Shown here: positions 1 to 12,080 of the stretch, piece after piece
Numbering within the stretch: the first letter of the stretch is position 1
Layout of the letters: the number at the start of each line of letters is the position of its first letter
The notes under the pieces: model-generated
Told to the model about the DNA's origin: nothing
Database searches by the model: none
The model's input: only the letters and a program-made list of their open reading frames with translations
Source of the DNA: Incurvaria masculella
Taxonomy: Eukaryota; Arthropoda; Insecta; Lepidoptera; Incurvariidae
Assembly (NCBI GenBank): GCA_946894095.1
Contig: OX335655.1
Span: 12,090,001 to 12,154,000, forward strand
Direction of reading: 5' to 3'
Length of the DNA: 64,000 nucleotides
Made by a program: the position numbers and the translations under genes

Positions 1-75
1 CGTGAGGTGTGTTAGGATTATAATAACTGTAGGTGTGGTATGAGTCAAACATGTCCAGTTACATAAATAAGCGGC
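1..75 (+). mobile_element. SINE 3'-end fragment
   Basis: The stretch aggtgtggtatgagtc followed by catgtccagttacataaa matches the 3' end of the SINE family seen complete at 13140-13482. The head lies outside the window or has been lost. Confidence 0.45.
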
Positions 76-2141
76 TGAATGCTCGTCGAACCACGCAGAG
101 CGAGGGTTCGGGAAGGACGTAACCGAAAATCCTAGAAGGCACCCCATTCTAAAATCTATATTGTGCTATAGTCTCCAACTAAAATCGCTGTGACATACGA
201 ACAGATGAACGGACGGACATATGGACTAATTGAAAAAGGAAAATATTTTTATTACTTATAGTTATATTGTATTAAATTGATAAAGATAATAAAAATGTTG
301 CGAATTATTACCGCCTCGTGGTAATAATGAAAGAAATAATATTTTATTGCGGTCAAAGAACACCATTGAATTTAAAATGTTTAATTAATTACAATTATAA
401 TCATTTTAGATGTTACGGTTTTAATAAGAAGAAATTGGACATTTAAAAAGGTAATAAAACATAATGAAGACGTAAACGACACTGTATTTACTTCCAGTTT
501 CGGCCTGCTACGATGAACATACGAGATCCATCCGATTGTTCAAGGAATTTCAGTACACCTTACGATAATCCAACAAGCAAAATACATGACTTGATTAGGT
601 TAAAGTTATGTGATGTTCCAGTGTCAATAACAGAAAATCAATGGTGTTAAAATAAATCAAGTTTCTATTTACGATAACTAATAAGATAAGATGTTATTTT
701 GATTCCCGTTTAACTAATTGGTTTATTTTGGCGGCAATGTTTGTACACAGTAATTTTTACTAACGAGAATCGAGATGGTACCTACAAAATAAACGGATTT
801 ATAAGTGCGAGTCACACAAAGACATCCACACCATGTAAATTTTTTTTCAACATACGCCATGTATAGATGAATATAATTTTTTTCCAAATCTTTTTTTTAC
901 CTCAAATGATTGATTTGTTTTTTTACTTCCTTAAAATAAACACATGAAGATCCTTTATTCTATTACACTCCAAATATCAAAATGTGAGTAAAATGTAGGT
1001 AATTTTTTTTAAATTAGTATTTATGAAGCTGTTATGAACCACGAGATCAATACACTGAGCTAAGAGACATTTACTGTAGAGAGAATAATTGAGTCGGTGG
1101 TTGACTGGTCACAGGTAGCGTTGTCTGGGTTCCGTACCACACTTCTTCCCATGTGGAGCCTTAAAGGCGCTCGTTATCACTAAAAGCTTTTACGGTCCGC
1201 ACGAAATTCTCTCTGAAGTAATATTTGGGTGGGATCGCGCGAGGGCTGCCCCCACGTCGCCACCCCAGCCACAGAATAGGAAGAACCCTTCCTCCGCTCA
1301 ACTAGGCTCACTGAATTGAAGTAAAATGAATAAAAACCTACCGGCCGTCCCACGGATATTTTCGTGAATTCGATCCCTGCCTTAAGAGAATGAAAGATCG
1401 AAATCGAAATGATTATATATTTGTGACACAGAGGATCATTTACATTAGCATACACCGCCAGACATTATCATATACCTAAAATAAATAATCATAAAAAAAT
1501 CAGTACTACCAATAATTATTGGTACTATACTTGTTTTATAACAGTGCTCAGCTCATTCTTTGTTGATGTAAAGCACTTGACTGTAATCTTGAGGTTGCTC
1601 CCTATAGGACAAATCTAGTTTAGTATAGGAGGTAACATTCACTTCTGTATCTACTGTTTTTATCAAATAAATAAATATCTATATATAAAAACGTATTTAC
1701 AATGTACGATTTTCATGACCTGCAGTATCGAAGTCCAATCCCTGCTAGCCCACTGCATGGTGAGCCGTGATTGTTTTACTCGTCCCCTGTATTGACAAAC
1801 CGGCTCAACACCATTTCACAATTTCACTCGTTAAATAAATGCGATGGTAACGACACGGGTGGGATTTAACTTACCACCACACGTTAGGACCTTACACCTA
1901 CATGTATTAGTGCAATCCGAACCGTAAACTATGAAACCCTTAGTCGCCTTATACGATATGCACTGGGAAGAAAGGGCCCACATGCATTATTTTTAAGTGC
2001 CGCAACTCAATCATCACGTGTTTACTTACGTTTCATTTCAAATAAATGATGATAAATGAATTAAATTTATTCTTCAAAGTTGATAAGCTGAAAATTGTGA
2101 CCATTGAAACTTTCTTCAAAGCCACAGGGAAAATAATTACC
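76..2141. other. AT-rich intergenic DNA, nothing assigned
   Basis: No reading frame, RNA gene or clear repeat structure was recognised. Open frames are short and without family resemblance. Base composition is AT-rich with homopolymer runs, for example around 840-1015. Confidence 0.5.
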
Positions 2142-2677
2142 TTAAGGTGGGCCTTCCCGCTCAACTCCCCATACAAATGTGGAAAGAAGTTCATGCGCAC
2201 ATTTCTTGTCGTACATCTAAAATTATCCTCAAGAAAGCTTTATTTGATCAAACTAAATGTTTGATGACCATTGGCGTTGCACAACTTTATATGGTTTCTA
2301 AGTTATAAGATTCGAAAGTTCGAAATTTTCGTGTCTTGTATGCAATAAGTTTATCCGTGGATATTAGTCATAGAACCTAGCTTGTTCCATGAAGATTCAA
2401 AATCAATTTAGTATTTGTTTGATTTTTGACTACATCATCCGTCATTTACTTTTAATCCTTAAAGGCTAATAACCCTCATTTTAGCTATAAGTCGTTTATT
2501 TTTTTGTCAATCTAACTAAATCAAATACTATGCGCATTGTTTACTTTGTGGATGTGTTGCATCCTCCTCATCACGAAGACTGTCTTATTCTTTAAAACAG
2601 AGATAGTGCCAGAGCGCAACAGAACGTTTTTGTGTTGTGCCCGCGAATTAGATTCCCGTCGGGAAGGGCCACCTTAA
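2142..2677. mobile_element. TTAA-flanked MITE, family 1 (536 bp)
   Basis: The left end reads TTAAGGTGGGCCTTCCCG and the right end is its near-perfect inverse, CGGGAAGGGCCACCTTAA. The element is therefore bounded by TTAA and short terminal inverted repeats. No coding capacity is visible. Further copies in this window (13050-14728 and 26613-27171) share the interior, including the ctcaactccccatacaaa and gcatcctcctcatcac blocks. TTAA targets are typical of piggyBac and Kolobok elements. I cannot decide between them. Confidence 0.75.
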
Positions 2678-2687
2678 CCTAAGATTC

Positions 2688-2848
2688 AGGGCCGAGTGCA
2701 CGAAAGGACAAAACATCAAAATCAACGTCAACGTATGATTAAACACATCACTTTGTATGGACAGATGGAAGGAACTTCATGCGGTTCACTAAAAATGACG
2801 TGTTTGAATATTGATTAACTCAGCCGTCTCTTCGTGCAATCGGGGTTT
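2688..2848. mobile_element. Small MITE, family 2, copy 1 (about 161 bp)
   Basis: It starts agggccgagtgcacgaa and ends ttcgtgcaatcggggttt, an imperfect inverted repeat centred on tgcacgaa. A second copy in the same orientation and of nearly the same length lies at 5211-5372. No coding capacity. Confidence 0.65.
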
Positions 2849-2871
2849 GGATACACATTTATACTTATCTC

Positions 2872-3156
2872 GGGGGTTGCCATGGTAATTGAACTAGCCG
2901 TGTGAACAAATAAGTGAGTGATCAAGTCTGACGTTCCTTGCATTTCGTACCGTGCTTGCTGGTATAGTCCTGTTCACTTGTTACTCTGTTTGTCTCTCCT
3001 AATATAAATAAATAAAGACTTTGTTAAACCGTTATCACAGTACAATGAGCAATTAAACGACAGATTGAATCACTCAATTGCCTCGGCAAGTTAATTAACT
3101 TAAATCACTCACTTGCCTGTTCACCCGACGAGTTAATTTACCATGGTAGACCCTGG
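2872..3156. mobile_element. MITE with roughly 50-bp imperfect TIRs
   Basis: The left end runs gggttgccatggtaattgaa and includes gtgaacaaataagtgagtga. The right end carries the inverse: tcactcacttgcctgttcac, then ttaatttaccatggtagacc. The interior of about 180 bp is non-coding. The superfamily is unknown because no target duplication could be fixed. Confidence 0.55.
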
Positions 3157-3612
3157 TCGAAGTACAAAACAATGCCATCAAGCAATAAATAGCTACTCAA
3201 GCAAACCCCCCACCTCGCCCTTGTCCCGACTCTCAATTCCTGAAGTTACAACGAGCTCGCGTGCTACCCGCGATGAACCCGAACGTTCCCGACAACGATC
3301 AAGGTAGGACGGGGGTGGCGATGAAAACTCATCCGTATGGCAGGAGCATAGCAACTTTTTTGTGAAAGACATACACTGACGGTAGCGCCGTCAGTGGACT
3401 TATGAATTCGCTCACTACTGATGTTCTCGAACTCTAACGACACGTAAGATTTTGCCCGCCTTACTGCACCTCTCCTAGATCTCTAAGGTTTAATGGTAGA
3501 TAATGCCTTATGGAATTAATTTCCGCCTTTTTGTACCGTATGGCTGCAAATAAAGTATTTTTTCATTTTTCATTCATTTCATAAGAACTGCACAACGCTA
3601 TCCCTTCGTCCT
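3157..3612. other. Intergenic, contains a 9-bp-stem hairpin
   Basis: Positions 3374-3382 and 3388-3396 form a perfect hairpin (cactgacgg / ccgtcagtg, 5-nt loop). The adjoining text aaactcatccgtatggc (about 3327-3343) resembles the end of the element at 27600-28200, so this is probably another decayed MITE. Confidence 0.35.
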
Positions 3613-3700
3613 TTTTAGGGTTCTGTACCCGAAGAGCGCCAAACGGAATCCAATTTCTGTGCCTCCGTTGTCCGTCCGTCCGTCCGTCCGTATACATACG
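3613..3700 (-). repeat. Microsatellite-bearing interspersed repeat (family 3), fragment
   Basis: It begins with tttttagggttctgtacccg and ends in a (tccg)n tract. It is the terminal part of the family seen complete at 11758-12080 and 34310-34617, here on the minus strand. Confidence 0.65.
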
Positions 3701-3866
3701 TCCCAGGATACATTTACTGAAAACACAAAGACATGCAGACACAGATATTTTTTGTCTAATATTAGATACCAAATATCAAGTAAATTGGAACAGTAGTTTT
3801 CAAATGATTAGTAAACTATGTTTATATGGGAGGCGAAATTTTCGGATGCTTACGGGTTCACCTTAA
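3701..3866. mobile_element. Half of TTAA MITE family 4
   Basis: The text from acatgcagacacagatat to gatgcttacgggttcacc and TTAA matches one arm of the foldback-type MITE at 6245-6621. Only one arm is present. It is joined directly to the family 3 fragment, so the locus is chimeric. Confidence 0.55.
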
Positions 3867-4199
3867 TACGCTGCCGCCATAGGCTTAGGTCGCTACTTCC
3901 GTACTTCGTTGCTCAGTGGTTCCCGAGGTCACCCAGCTTCAGTAGGCCCGCGGGTGTTTCGGGAGCAGGGAGTGGCTAATGAGCTAAATGAGACTCTAAG
4001 GTCTGACGCCGCCGCCCCCCACCACCCCTCCCCCACCCACACCGTTGCCGACGCGCGACGCCGCCCGGCATCCCGGAGTGTGCTCTTTTGGTGACTGTAT
4101 AATTTCGCAAACGTGATTACCGTGCTAGGGCGTAAGTGTATCTTTCGAACTTACTCACCGTTTTAAATAAATAAAAAGTGTAATAGTAATAAATAAAAG

Positions 4200-4401
4200 C
4201 GCGCGCCGCTGCCTGTCAGTGCATTACCGAATGGAGTGACAAGTGCACGGTTTCTGCACACCACCGTGCTCGTCTCCGTGAGTTCATTTTCGGCGGCTGC
4301 TCCACCAACCCATTAGTGTCGACTTCGAAGGTTCAAGAGACCCTCACACTGCAACTCCAGACCTGAACGTCCAGAACGGCAAGAAGGAGAAGGAGCCTCG
4401 G
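4200..4401 (+). other. Possible non-coding 5' exon with splice donor
   Basis: A GC-richer stretch ends in gagcctcgg and is followed at 4402 by gtgagt, a near-consensus splice donor. The frame through the end of the segment is open from about 4282 to 4579 but has no ATG before the donor, and it reads past the donor. If real, it would be a 5' UTR exon or the end of an internal exon of a gene lying to the right. No protein family was recognised. The call is a weak inference from composition and one splice-like motif. Confidence 0.2.
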
Positions 4402-4737
4402 GTGAGTTGGGAATGTTTTCTTAGCTGGATTTGGTCGGACAGTATTGAGGATTTTACAGTCTACTGCGGCGGAATAACGTACAATAGTTATATATCAGCC
4501 AACTTGCCAGTGCCGAATGATTACGGTTTTCACCAAGTGCTGATTATGTCCAATCGACACATAAAGGGCCTTATTTACTAAAGTCCTAATCATCTTGTAC
4601 TGGTATAGATTGAAATATGGTAAGAAAGGTCCCTCAGTACATTGTTAAGTCTCGATCAAGCTGACCAGCACATGGTGGAGAGTATATTATTAATTTCGAC
4701 ATGATCCTCGTATTAAAAACTTAACTATCATACTATA

Positions 4738-4897
4738 ACGATGCTCGAAGTGGCAATGAAAATTACCCGTGTTTTCCGACCGTTCAGTGAAGCCGTGCAA
4801 AGGTAAAGTTTTGGCATGACACCTAGTTCTGATAATAATGTTATGATAGTGGTTGTGGTACAAGCCATCGATGTCCATGTCCAGTTACATAAACAGA
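4738..4897 (+). mobile_element. SINE 3' body fragment
   Basis: It contains gaagtggcaatgaaaatta, a run related to cgtgttttccattcagttca, and the terminal block tccatgtccagttacataaa, in the order seen in the complete SINE at 13140-13482. Confidence 0.55.
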
Positions 4898-5210
4898 ATA
4901 ATTTAGTAAATGATTAAAACAGGCCCCACACTGGAACAAAAATACATTTAATTTAAAATTAAATTAATCAAATTAATTAATTAAAATTATTTTATTCAAT
5001 TAAAAACATAACGAATATATTGAAATGAAAATATGGCCCAACCTAAAGGATTAGTCAGTTAGAATACAGCATAAAACATGTTTGAAAATTGGTTGCCTCA
5101 ATTAATCAAAATGATTAAGTGTTGTTGAAATGACTCAATTTCCTGGATATCTTTGCAATAAGTAAAAGGTGCGATAAGTAAAATAACTTATAATATTAAA
5201 TTACAGTCTT
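4898..5210. other. AT-rich spacer, nothing assigned
   Basis: Highly AT-rich, with aattaa/ttaatt runs near 4945-4990. No feature supported. Confidence 0.5.
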
Positions 5211-5372
5211 AGGGCCGAGTGCACGAACGGACAAACAATCAAAATCAACGTCTACGTATGATTAAACACGTCACTTTGTATGAACATTATGGAAGGAACT
5301 CCATGCGGTTCACTAAAAGTGTCGTGTTTAAATATTGATTAATTCAACCGCCTCTTCGTGCAATCAGGGTTT
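5211..5372. mobile_element. Small MITE, family 2, copy 2 (about 162 bp)
   Basis: Starts agggccgagtgcacgaac and ends cttcgtgcaatcagggtt. It is colinear with the copy at 2688-2848, including the shared block cgtatgattaaacac. Confidence 0.65.
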
Positions 5373-6010
5373 AGTGGTGGTCAATTGCATTGAAAGTAGT
5401 TTGAAGACAAAAGTAAACTTTAATTTTTCTCGAACCTTATGTTAACTACATTATGGAGCACATCTTGATATTGACTGGAATGACAGTTTTGGGCGTTTCT
5501 AAGGGAAGGTACGCTCACACGATATCTACAATATTTTTTGCGTTAAGCACTTTTTAAAGGTTAGGTAGCTAGACGTCAGAAAATGGTTGAATATATACCA
5601 AGAATGCTAACAGTTGAGTAAACATTTGAGTTAATACTAAGAAGGTACCTATGCTAGCACTAATACTTATTCTGTGCCTACGCACACGTCAGCACACTTA
5701 CATAGATCAAACGCAAAGCGAGGATCAAACATTACGGAACAGTGAATTTTCATCTATAGGTCTCGTCAGATGTACTTAGCCCAAAGTGTGGAAACTAAAG
5801 GGCTCTAGACCTAGTTAGTTGCTACAAATTTTCAGGAATGATGTCAAGACAAAAGCTCTTTGCCTCAACACTACACGTACTAATGGTGTGTGGTTAGGAA
5901 ATTTAATTAATGTGCACAAGACGTAAGTACGCACAACGCCTTAACACCAGGAGCGCACGGTGGCCAAGCCTACGTGACAATGCAGACCATTTTTTGGGAT
6001 GTTATAGCAG
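5373..6010. other. Intergenic, nothing assigned
   Basis: No coding, RNA or clear repeat signal recognised. Confidence 0.45.
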
Positions 6011-6165
6011 TTTTTTTTATGCGACCTGACATGGATGGCCGATACCACACAACGACCGTTTTGATATTAGCCCAATACACAACATTCCCGAAGGAATTAT
6101 GTGTCATGCCAGGACCTTCCCTTTATGAGCACGGCTACATTGAACTGGATGGAAAACACGGACTG
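6011..6165 (-). mobile_element. SINE 3' body, minus strand
   Basis: Read on the minus strand it gives ttccatccagttcaatgtag, gggaaggtcctggcatgac, a ggctaatatc block, then ggccatccatgtcaggtcgc and a short A run. This is the same 3' body as the copies at 13365-13482 and 24790-24912. Confidence 0.65.
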
Positions 6166-6244
6166 GTGGTTTGTGTTCTCAAAATAGACAAATATTCTTG
6201 AACGTTAATGAAACAGTTTTAACACAATAATGAACGTCAGATAT

Positions 6245-6621
6245 TTAAGGTCCGCCCCTAAGCATCAGAAAATTTCGCCTCCCATACAAACGTAGTTTAC
6301 TAATAATTTGAAAACCATAGTTCCAACTTACTTGATATTTGGTATCTAAGATTGGGCTACAAATGTATGTGTCTGCATGTCTTTGTTTTTTCGGTAAATG
6401 TTTTCTGGGTCGAACCACAGAGAAAACAAAATTCGTATGAAGATTTTCTTTTTGATTTCATTTCATTCGGTTTGGATTTTAAAAAAAAAACAAAAGCTTG
6501 CAGACACAGATATTTGTTACCTGATATTACATTTTAAATATAAATTTAATTGGAATAGCGGTTTCCAAATGATTAGCAAACTACGTTTGTGTGGGGGACA
6601 TAGCTTACGGGCCGTTCTTAA
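6245..6621. mobile_element. TTAA MITE family 4, foldback type (377 bp)
   Basis: It is bounded by TTAA at 6245-6248 and 6618-6621. The left arm contains ctaagcatcagaaaatttcg and aaacgtagtttactaataat. The right arm carries the inverse with aaatgattagcaaactacgt and agcttacgggcc. The arms are imperfect inverted repeats around an A/T-rich centre. No coding capacity. A single arm recurs at 3701-3866. Confidence 0.6.
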
Positions 6622-7252
6622 CTTTAATGGTTTCAAATATAGCTACACCACCATGTATGCTTCTTCAATCTTTTTAAAATTCCAGTTGTTTTAAAAAATA
6701 ATAAAATATTGTTTCACTAACGCCCTTATGGAACTGAATGCAATCAGGTGTTATCACCAGAAAAAAAGAGAAGTTACACAGAAAAGGATTTTCTGGTTTT
6801 TTCTCAGCACCTGTTGGAATTACGACCTCATCTCCCGGCTCGCTACGCCATGTCTTGCTCGCCCGGAAAATTATCGCGGTAAATATTTGCGTAGCTAACA
6901 GCCGTAATGAGATTATTGAATAGCGTCGGGTGGTTGGGTGGGTGACGGGGGGGTTGCGGTGCGGGGATAGGTGGGGAGGGGTGAAGGGAAGGTGTGGCTA
7001 CGGGGCGGGTGTCAAAATGCGGGGAGCCGGATTAATGATGAAAGGCTCACGAAATTAAGGAGTGCTTGGAAAATGTCGCGTTTAATTTGTATAATGAGAA
7101 TGTTTTTAGGATGTTGTGTTTATGTTGCGTCAATATAGGCGCGGATATTGTGACAATGTTTAAATAATGGAAAATGAATGCGACTGGTATCACTGGCCGG
7201 TAGAATTCCATTTTCGATTTCAAAAGCGGTTCTGTACCCGAAGTCCAAGTTG
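6622..7252. other. Intergenic, with a G-rich strand near 6930-7020
   Basis: The plus strand at 6930-7020 is strongly G-rich, with many short runs of G. Nothing else was assigned. Confidence 0.4.
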
Positions 7253-7568
7253 GCACCTAATTTGGCGTTACGGCAAACCGATCGACTGGCGTTTTTAAAT
7301 GTATGGAGAAATTGAAGAGCGCGCGCAGTGGGCGTTAAGCGAACTAACATTTGCGAGTCCGAGTTTGATTTGACAGCTTACTTAACGTTGCCGTAAATAC
7401 GCCGACGTTTGCCGTTTACGTCCACTCTGCGTTTTCATACAAATCGGAAGTCCGAGTTTGACTTTGTCAGCTTGAAGACTACAAAATAATATCTGTAAAA
7501 ACTTGTATGAGAGACGTTTTTACGGAAAACGCCAGTGGTTCGGTTTGCCGTAAACTCCAATGTAGGTG
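7253..7568. mobile_element. MITE family 5, single copy (316 bp)
   Basis: The left end cacctaatttggcgttacgg, followed by caaaccgatcgactggcgtt, is mirrored at the right end by aacgccagtggttcggtttg, then ccgtaaactccaatgtaggtg. The TIRs are about 38 bp and imperfect. Related copies lie in the duplicated segment at 45678-46235 and 60667-61224. Non-coding. Confidence 0.7.
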
Positions 7569-7689
7569 AGAACTCACTCGCACATGAAGGGTTCTGTACC
7601 ATAGTATTTAACGCAACATAATCACGTTTTGTTTATGGGGTTGAATGTTCAGTCTTTGCAGTCAATGTCCGCAACGCAGATGAAGCGTT

Positions 7690-7771
7690 AAAATAATGTA
7701 TGTAGGTATTATCTTAAACACTGTGTTAGTAGGAGGCATTCATTACGGGAGGAGGGACAGTAGGCGAATTC
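7690..7771 (+). mobile_element. Fragment of the long-TIR element family seen at 40138-41470
   Basis: The text ttatcttaaacactgtgtta and ggaggcattcattacggg matches the inner part of the right arm at 41250-41310. It stops at the tail of the LINE that begins at 7772. Confidence 0.5.
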
Positions 7772-10700
7772 CAAATTGTATTGTATTGTATTGTTTATTC
7801 ATCATCCATAGACAGTACACTGCACTCGGATTTGTCATATTTTAGCATTGGCCAGTTCAGCAAAACAAAACACAGCGAAGAAGAACTGGAAAGAAACTCC
7901 GCTGTTTTTTTTTTTCAACGTCCACTTAGTCTAAGTTTACAAAAGTGTTTGTCAATTATTTTAACAAAAACATAGGTAAAACACTAAATTCACATGAATA
8001 CACAAAAATTTACAATCCATGCCGTATGCAACAGTTCATGACAAATATCATTTTATTTGCAAAGACAATCCCCTCCAACTAATATGTTGCCAATTGGAGC
8101 AGGCCAGTCCCCACAAACAGCACCCGTTCACGAGCATCACGCCGGGCACAGCCATTACCTCTTTCAACCATATTTTAGGGAAAGAGATAACCTGAGCCAA
8201 GCGTCACCGTAAGCAAGGACCCTTAAGCGATGCACTGCTCCAGTGGCAACACAACACTGTGAAACACTTGCACATTAGGTTTTAATACTATGAGTTTTGT
8301 CATAAACTACTACTGTCAGCTGATCACATAGTTACATATCCCTTTAAATGCTACCACCTACAGACAATTAAGAGTATAATGGTTTGAGAGCATCCCTATC
8401 AATAAAGTAATAATAGATTCCTATATGAGATTTTGACCAATACCGAGAAACTAATAATGCTTAACTAAAATAAAATAAAAATAAAATTCGGGTGTATAGA
8501 GCCCTCGTCATTATTGATACGAAATTGTATCAAATCAAAATTGCTTGGTTAGTAATTTCATACTACAAGTAGTACTTATCATAAAAGTAGTAAAGATACA
8601 AAATGTATCAGGTGTCAAAAATTAGTAAAAATAAAATTAGTCAAAATAGTAATAATAATAGGATACTTTTTGTACCCAGTCAGCAGGCAGTCAAAATCTC
8701 AGTAAATTCAAATTTATCAGCTAGGGCATCTTTAATACAATAGTAAGCCTTATGTGTTAGCAACTTCTTAACCTTAACTTTAAAAGAATTTTCAGATAAA
8801 TCTCTCACCTCTTTGGGCAATTTATTATAAAATCTAACACTGTTACATATAAAACTCTTAGATGTTTTGACTAATTTATGACTAATTACTTTAACATTGT
8901 TCTTGTGTCTTGTGTTATAGTTATGAACATCACAGTTAAGGGTGAAATCATTTATATGTTTTCTTGCATAGCAGATGTTTTGAAAAACGTAAGCACTTGG
9001 CAAAGTTAAGATTCCTACGTCACCAAACACCTTTCTACAGGAATCTCTCGTCCTCATGCCTAGCATGCATCGCAGTGCTCTTTTCTGCAAACCAAATATA
9101 CGATTTACTTCAGCTGCATCACCCCAGAACATCAGCCCATATGACATTATGCTGTGAAAATAGGCATGATAGACAGATTTAGCAGCTTCTAAACCACAAA
9201 GCTCCTTAATTTTTTTTACTGCATAGCATGCAGAGCTAAGCTTAGCAGCAAGCTTATCAATATGTGGTTTCCATGTAAAACGATTGTCAAATACTACACC
9301 AAGAAATGTTATTTCCTTAGTTATACTCAAAGACAAATCATGTGCTGCATTTAAAACATCATGATTCACATAGCGTTTCTGGGTCCCCAGCACAAAGTGC
9401 ATTAAGTTAGTTTTACTTACATTTAAAAGAAGGTTATTGGCTTCAAACCATAATTTTAGTGAGTTTATGGCTTATATAAAGGACACCCGCAGGTCCGATA
9501 TATTTTGATCTTTTACAATTAATGATATGTCATCAGCAAATAAAACCATCTCGATGTCTGTTGCGATGCAGCTTGAAATGTCATTAATGTAAATCAAAAA
9601 GAACAATGGTCCCAGAATTGAGCCCTGCGGTACACCCATAGTGATCGATTCTACATCAGACTTAGTGCCGTTTACATCACAGACTTGTTTTCTATTTGAT
9701 AGATATGATTTACATATACTTAATTCTTTTTCTCTAACACCATAATGTTCTAGTTTCCCTAGCAGTATTTCGTGATTTACACAGTCAAATGCTTTTGATA
9801 GATCACAGAAAATGCCGTAGGTACTCATCGAGTTATCTAGAGAAGTTAAAACCGATTTCATCATTGACGCAATGGCATCTCCTGTTGACCTACCCTTACG
9901 AAACCCAAATTGTTTATAATTAATTACAGTGTGAATGTCAAAGAAATTTACTAATTTTTGTTCAAGATTTTTTTCAAAAATTTTGCTGAACACTGGTAGT
10001 AAAGACACAGGTCGATAATTCTAAACATGATTATGAGATCCTTTTTTAAACAGTGGTATAACCCTAGCAATTTTTAATGAGTCCGGAAATGTGCCCTCTT
10101 CAAGACAATTATTTATGACTATTCTAAGAGGTTCAATAATACAGTCCGAGATGGACTTTAACAAATTAGGAGATAGGTTCCATAAATCTTGCGATCTTTT
10201 AGACTTAAGGTCTCTAATTATTTTTTCAATCTCAGAATAGCTTACAGGTTCAAAAATCACGAAGTCTTTATTGCGTGGCAAAAACATTTTAAGGTGCTCC
10301 AATGATAAATCCAAACTTGATTGGATACATTTTGTTGTATCTTGTGCGATTGAAGAAAAATATTTATTGAAATGATTAGCCACCGCGGGTCCATTTGTAG
10401 TAAGTTCTTCGTCTATTTTGAGTTCTAATTGTGCGTCAATACATTTTGGTGATTTGCCCGTTTCATCCTTTATTATAGTCCAAGCCATTTTTATTTTATT
10501 ATCTGAGTTTATTAATTTATTTTTTAGGAAAATTTGTTTTGCCTTCATAGTAACTTGTTTAAATAATTTACTATATCGCGATACATACGATCTAAGACCT
10601 GGGTTATTATTAAGTTTTAACAAGTCATACAAAGTAAACAATTTATGTTTTGAAATAAGAATGCCAGGGGTTGTCCATGATGCACTATTGTTTCTATACA

Positions 10701-11150
10701 TTTTTGGTACTCTTTTTAATGGCATGTGCATATTAACATATCTCATAAATGGATTATAAAATTGTTTAAAATTTAATTTATTATCTACTTTATGAAATTC
10801 GTTTTTTAGATCATTACTTAAATCTCCAATTTTACACTTATTTATAATCCTGCATGATCGATTTATGGTTTTATTTATACATTTAGATTTATCGTTTATG
10901 GATATTTGTTGAGCATAGTGATCTGACTGAACTCCCAAAAAGACTTTTGATTCTATGTATTTGACATCAGTGAAAATATTATCCAGACACGATTCACATG
11001 AGTCAGTCACTCTTGTCGGCTCAAAAATGGTCTGTTGGAGCAAAAAACTATCCATTAAATCGGTTAGATCATGTTTTCCTTGTTTATCATCGCCACCATC
11101 GAAACTAAGTAATTTCATATATTCAATATTAAGTATATCAATCACTGTTT
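7772..11150 (-). mobile_element. 5'-truncated non-LTR retrotransposon (LINE family A), CR1/Jockey group
   Basis: On the minus strand the element runs from the C-terminal end of an endonuclease domain through a complete reverse transcriptase to an untranslated 3' region of about 900 bp (8679 down to 7772). The 3' terminus is a short pentanucleotide tail, (acaat)n, at 7772-7790. The 5' end near 11150 falls inside the endonuclease domain, which is the usual 5' truncation of LINEs. A second, broken copy of the family is split between 57374-58358 and 52245-52515. The clade within the CR1/Jockey assemblage was not resolved by eye. No target-site duplication was clear. Confidence 0.85.
8680..11145 (-). 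pseudogene. LINE family A pol: endonuclease C-terminus and reverse transcriptase, two nonsense codons
   Basis: This is one continuous frame interrupted by only two stops. The first, near 10021-10023, comes just before the NYRPVSLLPVFSKIFEK motif. The second is near 9472-9474, after FADDISLIVKDQNISDLR. In order it holds the end of the apurinic-type endonuclease domain with an SDH motif (VQSDHYAQ), an RT start (KSKRSQDLWNLSPNLLK), QFGFRKGRSTGDAIA, GIFCDLSKAFDCVNHEIL, GVPQGSILGPLFFLIYIND and the catalytic FADD. It then continues into the thumb and a C-terminal RFYNKLPKEVRDLS block. The encoded enzyme would nick target DNA and prime reverse transcription of its own RNA. The catalytic aspartates are intact. 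With only two point lesions, this is a fairly young but dead copy. No upstream ORF1 is present because of 5' truncation. Confidence 0.88.
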
Positions 11151-11757
11151 TTCACCTGCATCATTGTTTCTCTTGTCCCCCCGTCATACATCTTTTGGGT
11201 GTGATAAGGAGCGAGCACGCATGTACATTGAGTCCAATTAAACGCTTCATGGCGTAACAATTAAAATGGTGTAGCCGAGTTTAGAACAATATTGTGCTCT
11301 GCGTCGGCGAACTTTCGCGAAATGAACGAACTTGGAGTTAATTAATTCAAAATCTACATAAATTTATGGTTGACAAATTGGTATGTTACACTGTTTATGT
11401 TTGATTATAATTGACTGTGGCTACATTTTTTTTCTTCGCTTTGCTTTAACTGAGACAGACAAAAACTTTGATAAAATAATATTGGAACAAAGGAACAAAT
11501 TGTACTTGGAGCTGCGTAACGCCTTGCGGTTCGATAAACTTGGTGAAGCAACACTGAGCGCAGTAGGGTTCTACATGGTCGACCGTTTTCAACCGTTGAA
11601 GCTGACCGTGATCGGATTACACGTAAAACGTTGGTGTTATATCAAACCCTTGAGACCTAGTAACGCTTTAGTAAACCTTTTTTACCTGGTCAGGATATTT
11701 TTCATTTTATTTCATTTGTTTAAATTTGGTTGGTTAGCAAATTACAATAATGTACGT
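11151..11757. other. Intergenic, nothing assigned
   Basis: No family resemblance in any frame. The open frame that starts near 11383 runs into the repeat at 11758 and is not credible as a gene. Confidence 0.4.
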
Positions 11758-12080
11758 CAAAAAAACCGGCCAACTGCGAGTCGGACTCGCACACGAAGGG
11801 TTCCGTACCATCGTAAAAAAAACCAAAAAAAAACGTTTTTTGTATGGGAGGCCCCTTTAATTTTAATTATTTTTTAATCTTACCTATTTGTTGTTGTAGC
11901 GGCAAAATAAATACACACTCTGTGAAAATTTCAGCTGTCTACCTGTTACGGTTACTGAGATACAGCCCTGTGACAGACGGACGGACGGACGGACGGACGG
12001 ATGGACGGACGGACGGACGGACAGCGGAGGCTTAGTAATAGGGTTCCGTTTTCACCCTTTGGGTACGGAACCCTAAAAAT
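11758..12080 (+). repeat. Microsatellite-bearing interspersed repeat (family 3), complete
   Basis: It starts near aaaccggccaactgcgagtc, includes cacacgaagggttccgtacc, a tatgggaggcccc block, gtagcggcaaaataaataca, a (ggac)n tract at about 11977-12021, and ends gggtacggaaccctaaaaat. The outer ends share gggttccgtacc and its inverse ggtacggaaccc. It is non-coding and very common in lepidopteran DNA. The superfamily is uncertain. Confidence 0.75.

Noticed and set aside
11383..11877. Open frame of 164 codons, plus strand
   Set aside because: Its second half is the family 3 repeat. No domain is visible and the composition is that of AT-rich spacer.
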